Origin: Purshia tridentata
Taxonomy: Eukaryota > Streptophyta > Magnoliopsida > Rosales > Rosaceae
Reading direction: 5' to 3'
Assembly (NCBI GenBank): GCA_003254885.1
Contig: QANT01005322.1
Location: forward strand, 45,769 to 109,768
DNA length: 64,000 nucleotides
In this document: piece by piece, positions 63,688 through 64,000 of the stretch
Position numbering within the stretch: the stretch's first letter is position 1
Layout: each line of letters opens with the position of its first letter
Program-made: the position numbers and the translations under genes
The notes under the pieces: model-generated
What the model was told of the DNA's origin: nothing
What the model saw: the letters and a program-made list of their open reading frames with translations, nothing else
Database searches by the model: none

Positions 63688-64000
63688 TTGCCATGCCTTA
63701 AACAAGTCGGCTCATGGACCTCTTTTTTATTTTTATTTTTATTTTTAAGAGTGGATAATTTAATCTTATGATTTGAGGTGTTAAACGAGTCAAGCCAACT
63801 TGAGCACAACGCTGATACGACACGATTAAAATAGACACGACACAAATAGATAGGCTTGACTGAAGCTTTTGGCCCATTAGAGTAAATTAGCCAGGTTCGG
63901 CACGAGCACAACAACACCAAGCACGACACAAGTACGGGTACGAAATGGGTCCAAATTAGGCACGATTTCTTTACCATTGTTTTTTTATTTTTAGAAAAAT
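63535..64000. repeat. Dispersed repeat with (GTGCTC)n hexamer tract, cut by window end
   Basis: The segment carries 'GGGCTGGGCCGGCTCG', six tandem GTGCTC units (63652-63687) and, further right, opposed GGCACGAGCACAAC and AGCACGACACAAG words. This style of GCACGAGC/GACACG wording is common in plant dispersed repeats. A telltale terminal repeat is not inside the window, so the class is open. Confidence 0.5.

Overview
The window is nuclear DNA of a flowering plant. Genes contain many short GT-AG introns, intergenic DNA is AT-rich with miniature transposons, and every confident product has a close plant homologue (tau-class GST, purine permease, PPR protein, PEPKR2 kinase, bHLH79, GTD-binding myosin receptor). 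A woody eudicot, possibly Rosaceae, fits the wording of the proteins, but that is inference.

I rebuilt thirteen protein-coding genes by joining exons at splice sites. From left to right: a membrane RING E3 ligase (minus, cut off by the left edge); a Bet1-like SNARE (plus); a GT61 glycosyltransferase (minus); the kinase PEPKR2 (minus); SAICAR synthetase PUR7 (plus, 12 exons); a tau-class GST (plus); a P-class PPR protein (minus); the mitochondrial J-protein ATJ1 (plus, 18 or more exons); a purine permease (minus); bHLH79 (plus); 5-formyltetrahydrofolate cyclo-ligase (minus, 7 exons); a PP2A catalytic subunit (plus); and a GTD-binding/DUF593 myosin-binding protein (minus). All twelve genes with both ends in the window give an uninterrupted frame from ATG to stop after splicing. 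A germin-like pseudogene, truncated and frameshifted, lies between bHLH79 and the cyclo-ligase.

The genes serve unrelated housekeeping and regulatory jobs: ER-Golgi traffic, purine and folate one-carbon metabolism, organelle chaperoning and RNA binding, protein phosphorylation, detoxification and cytoplasmic streaming. They do not form a pathway cluster. PUR7 and the cyclo-ligase both touch folate-dependent one-carbon/purine metabolism, and the PPR and ATJ1 genes share a 546-bp head-to-head promoter region.

Intergenic and intronic DNA holds several non-autonomous DNA transposons. The best are a 378-bp Mutator-type MITE with a perfect 9-bp target duplication (54991-55368) and a 1.0-kb PIF/Harbinger-type element with a TAA duplication (16603-17617). 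I found no wholly new biological system. The most unusual gene-level observations are in-phase alternative C-termini of ATJ1, one of which encodes a hydrophobic tail; a presequence-like reading frame without an ATG upstream of a 24-Asn tract in the cyclo-ligase; and a GC-AG intron in bHLH79.
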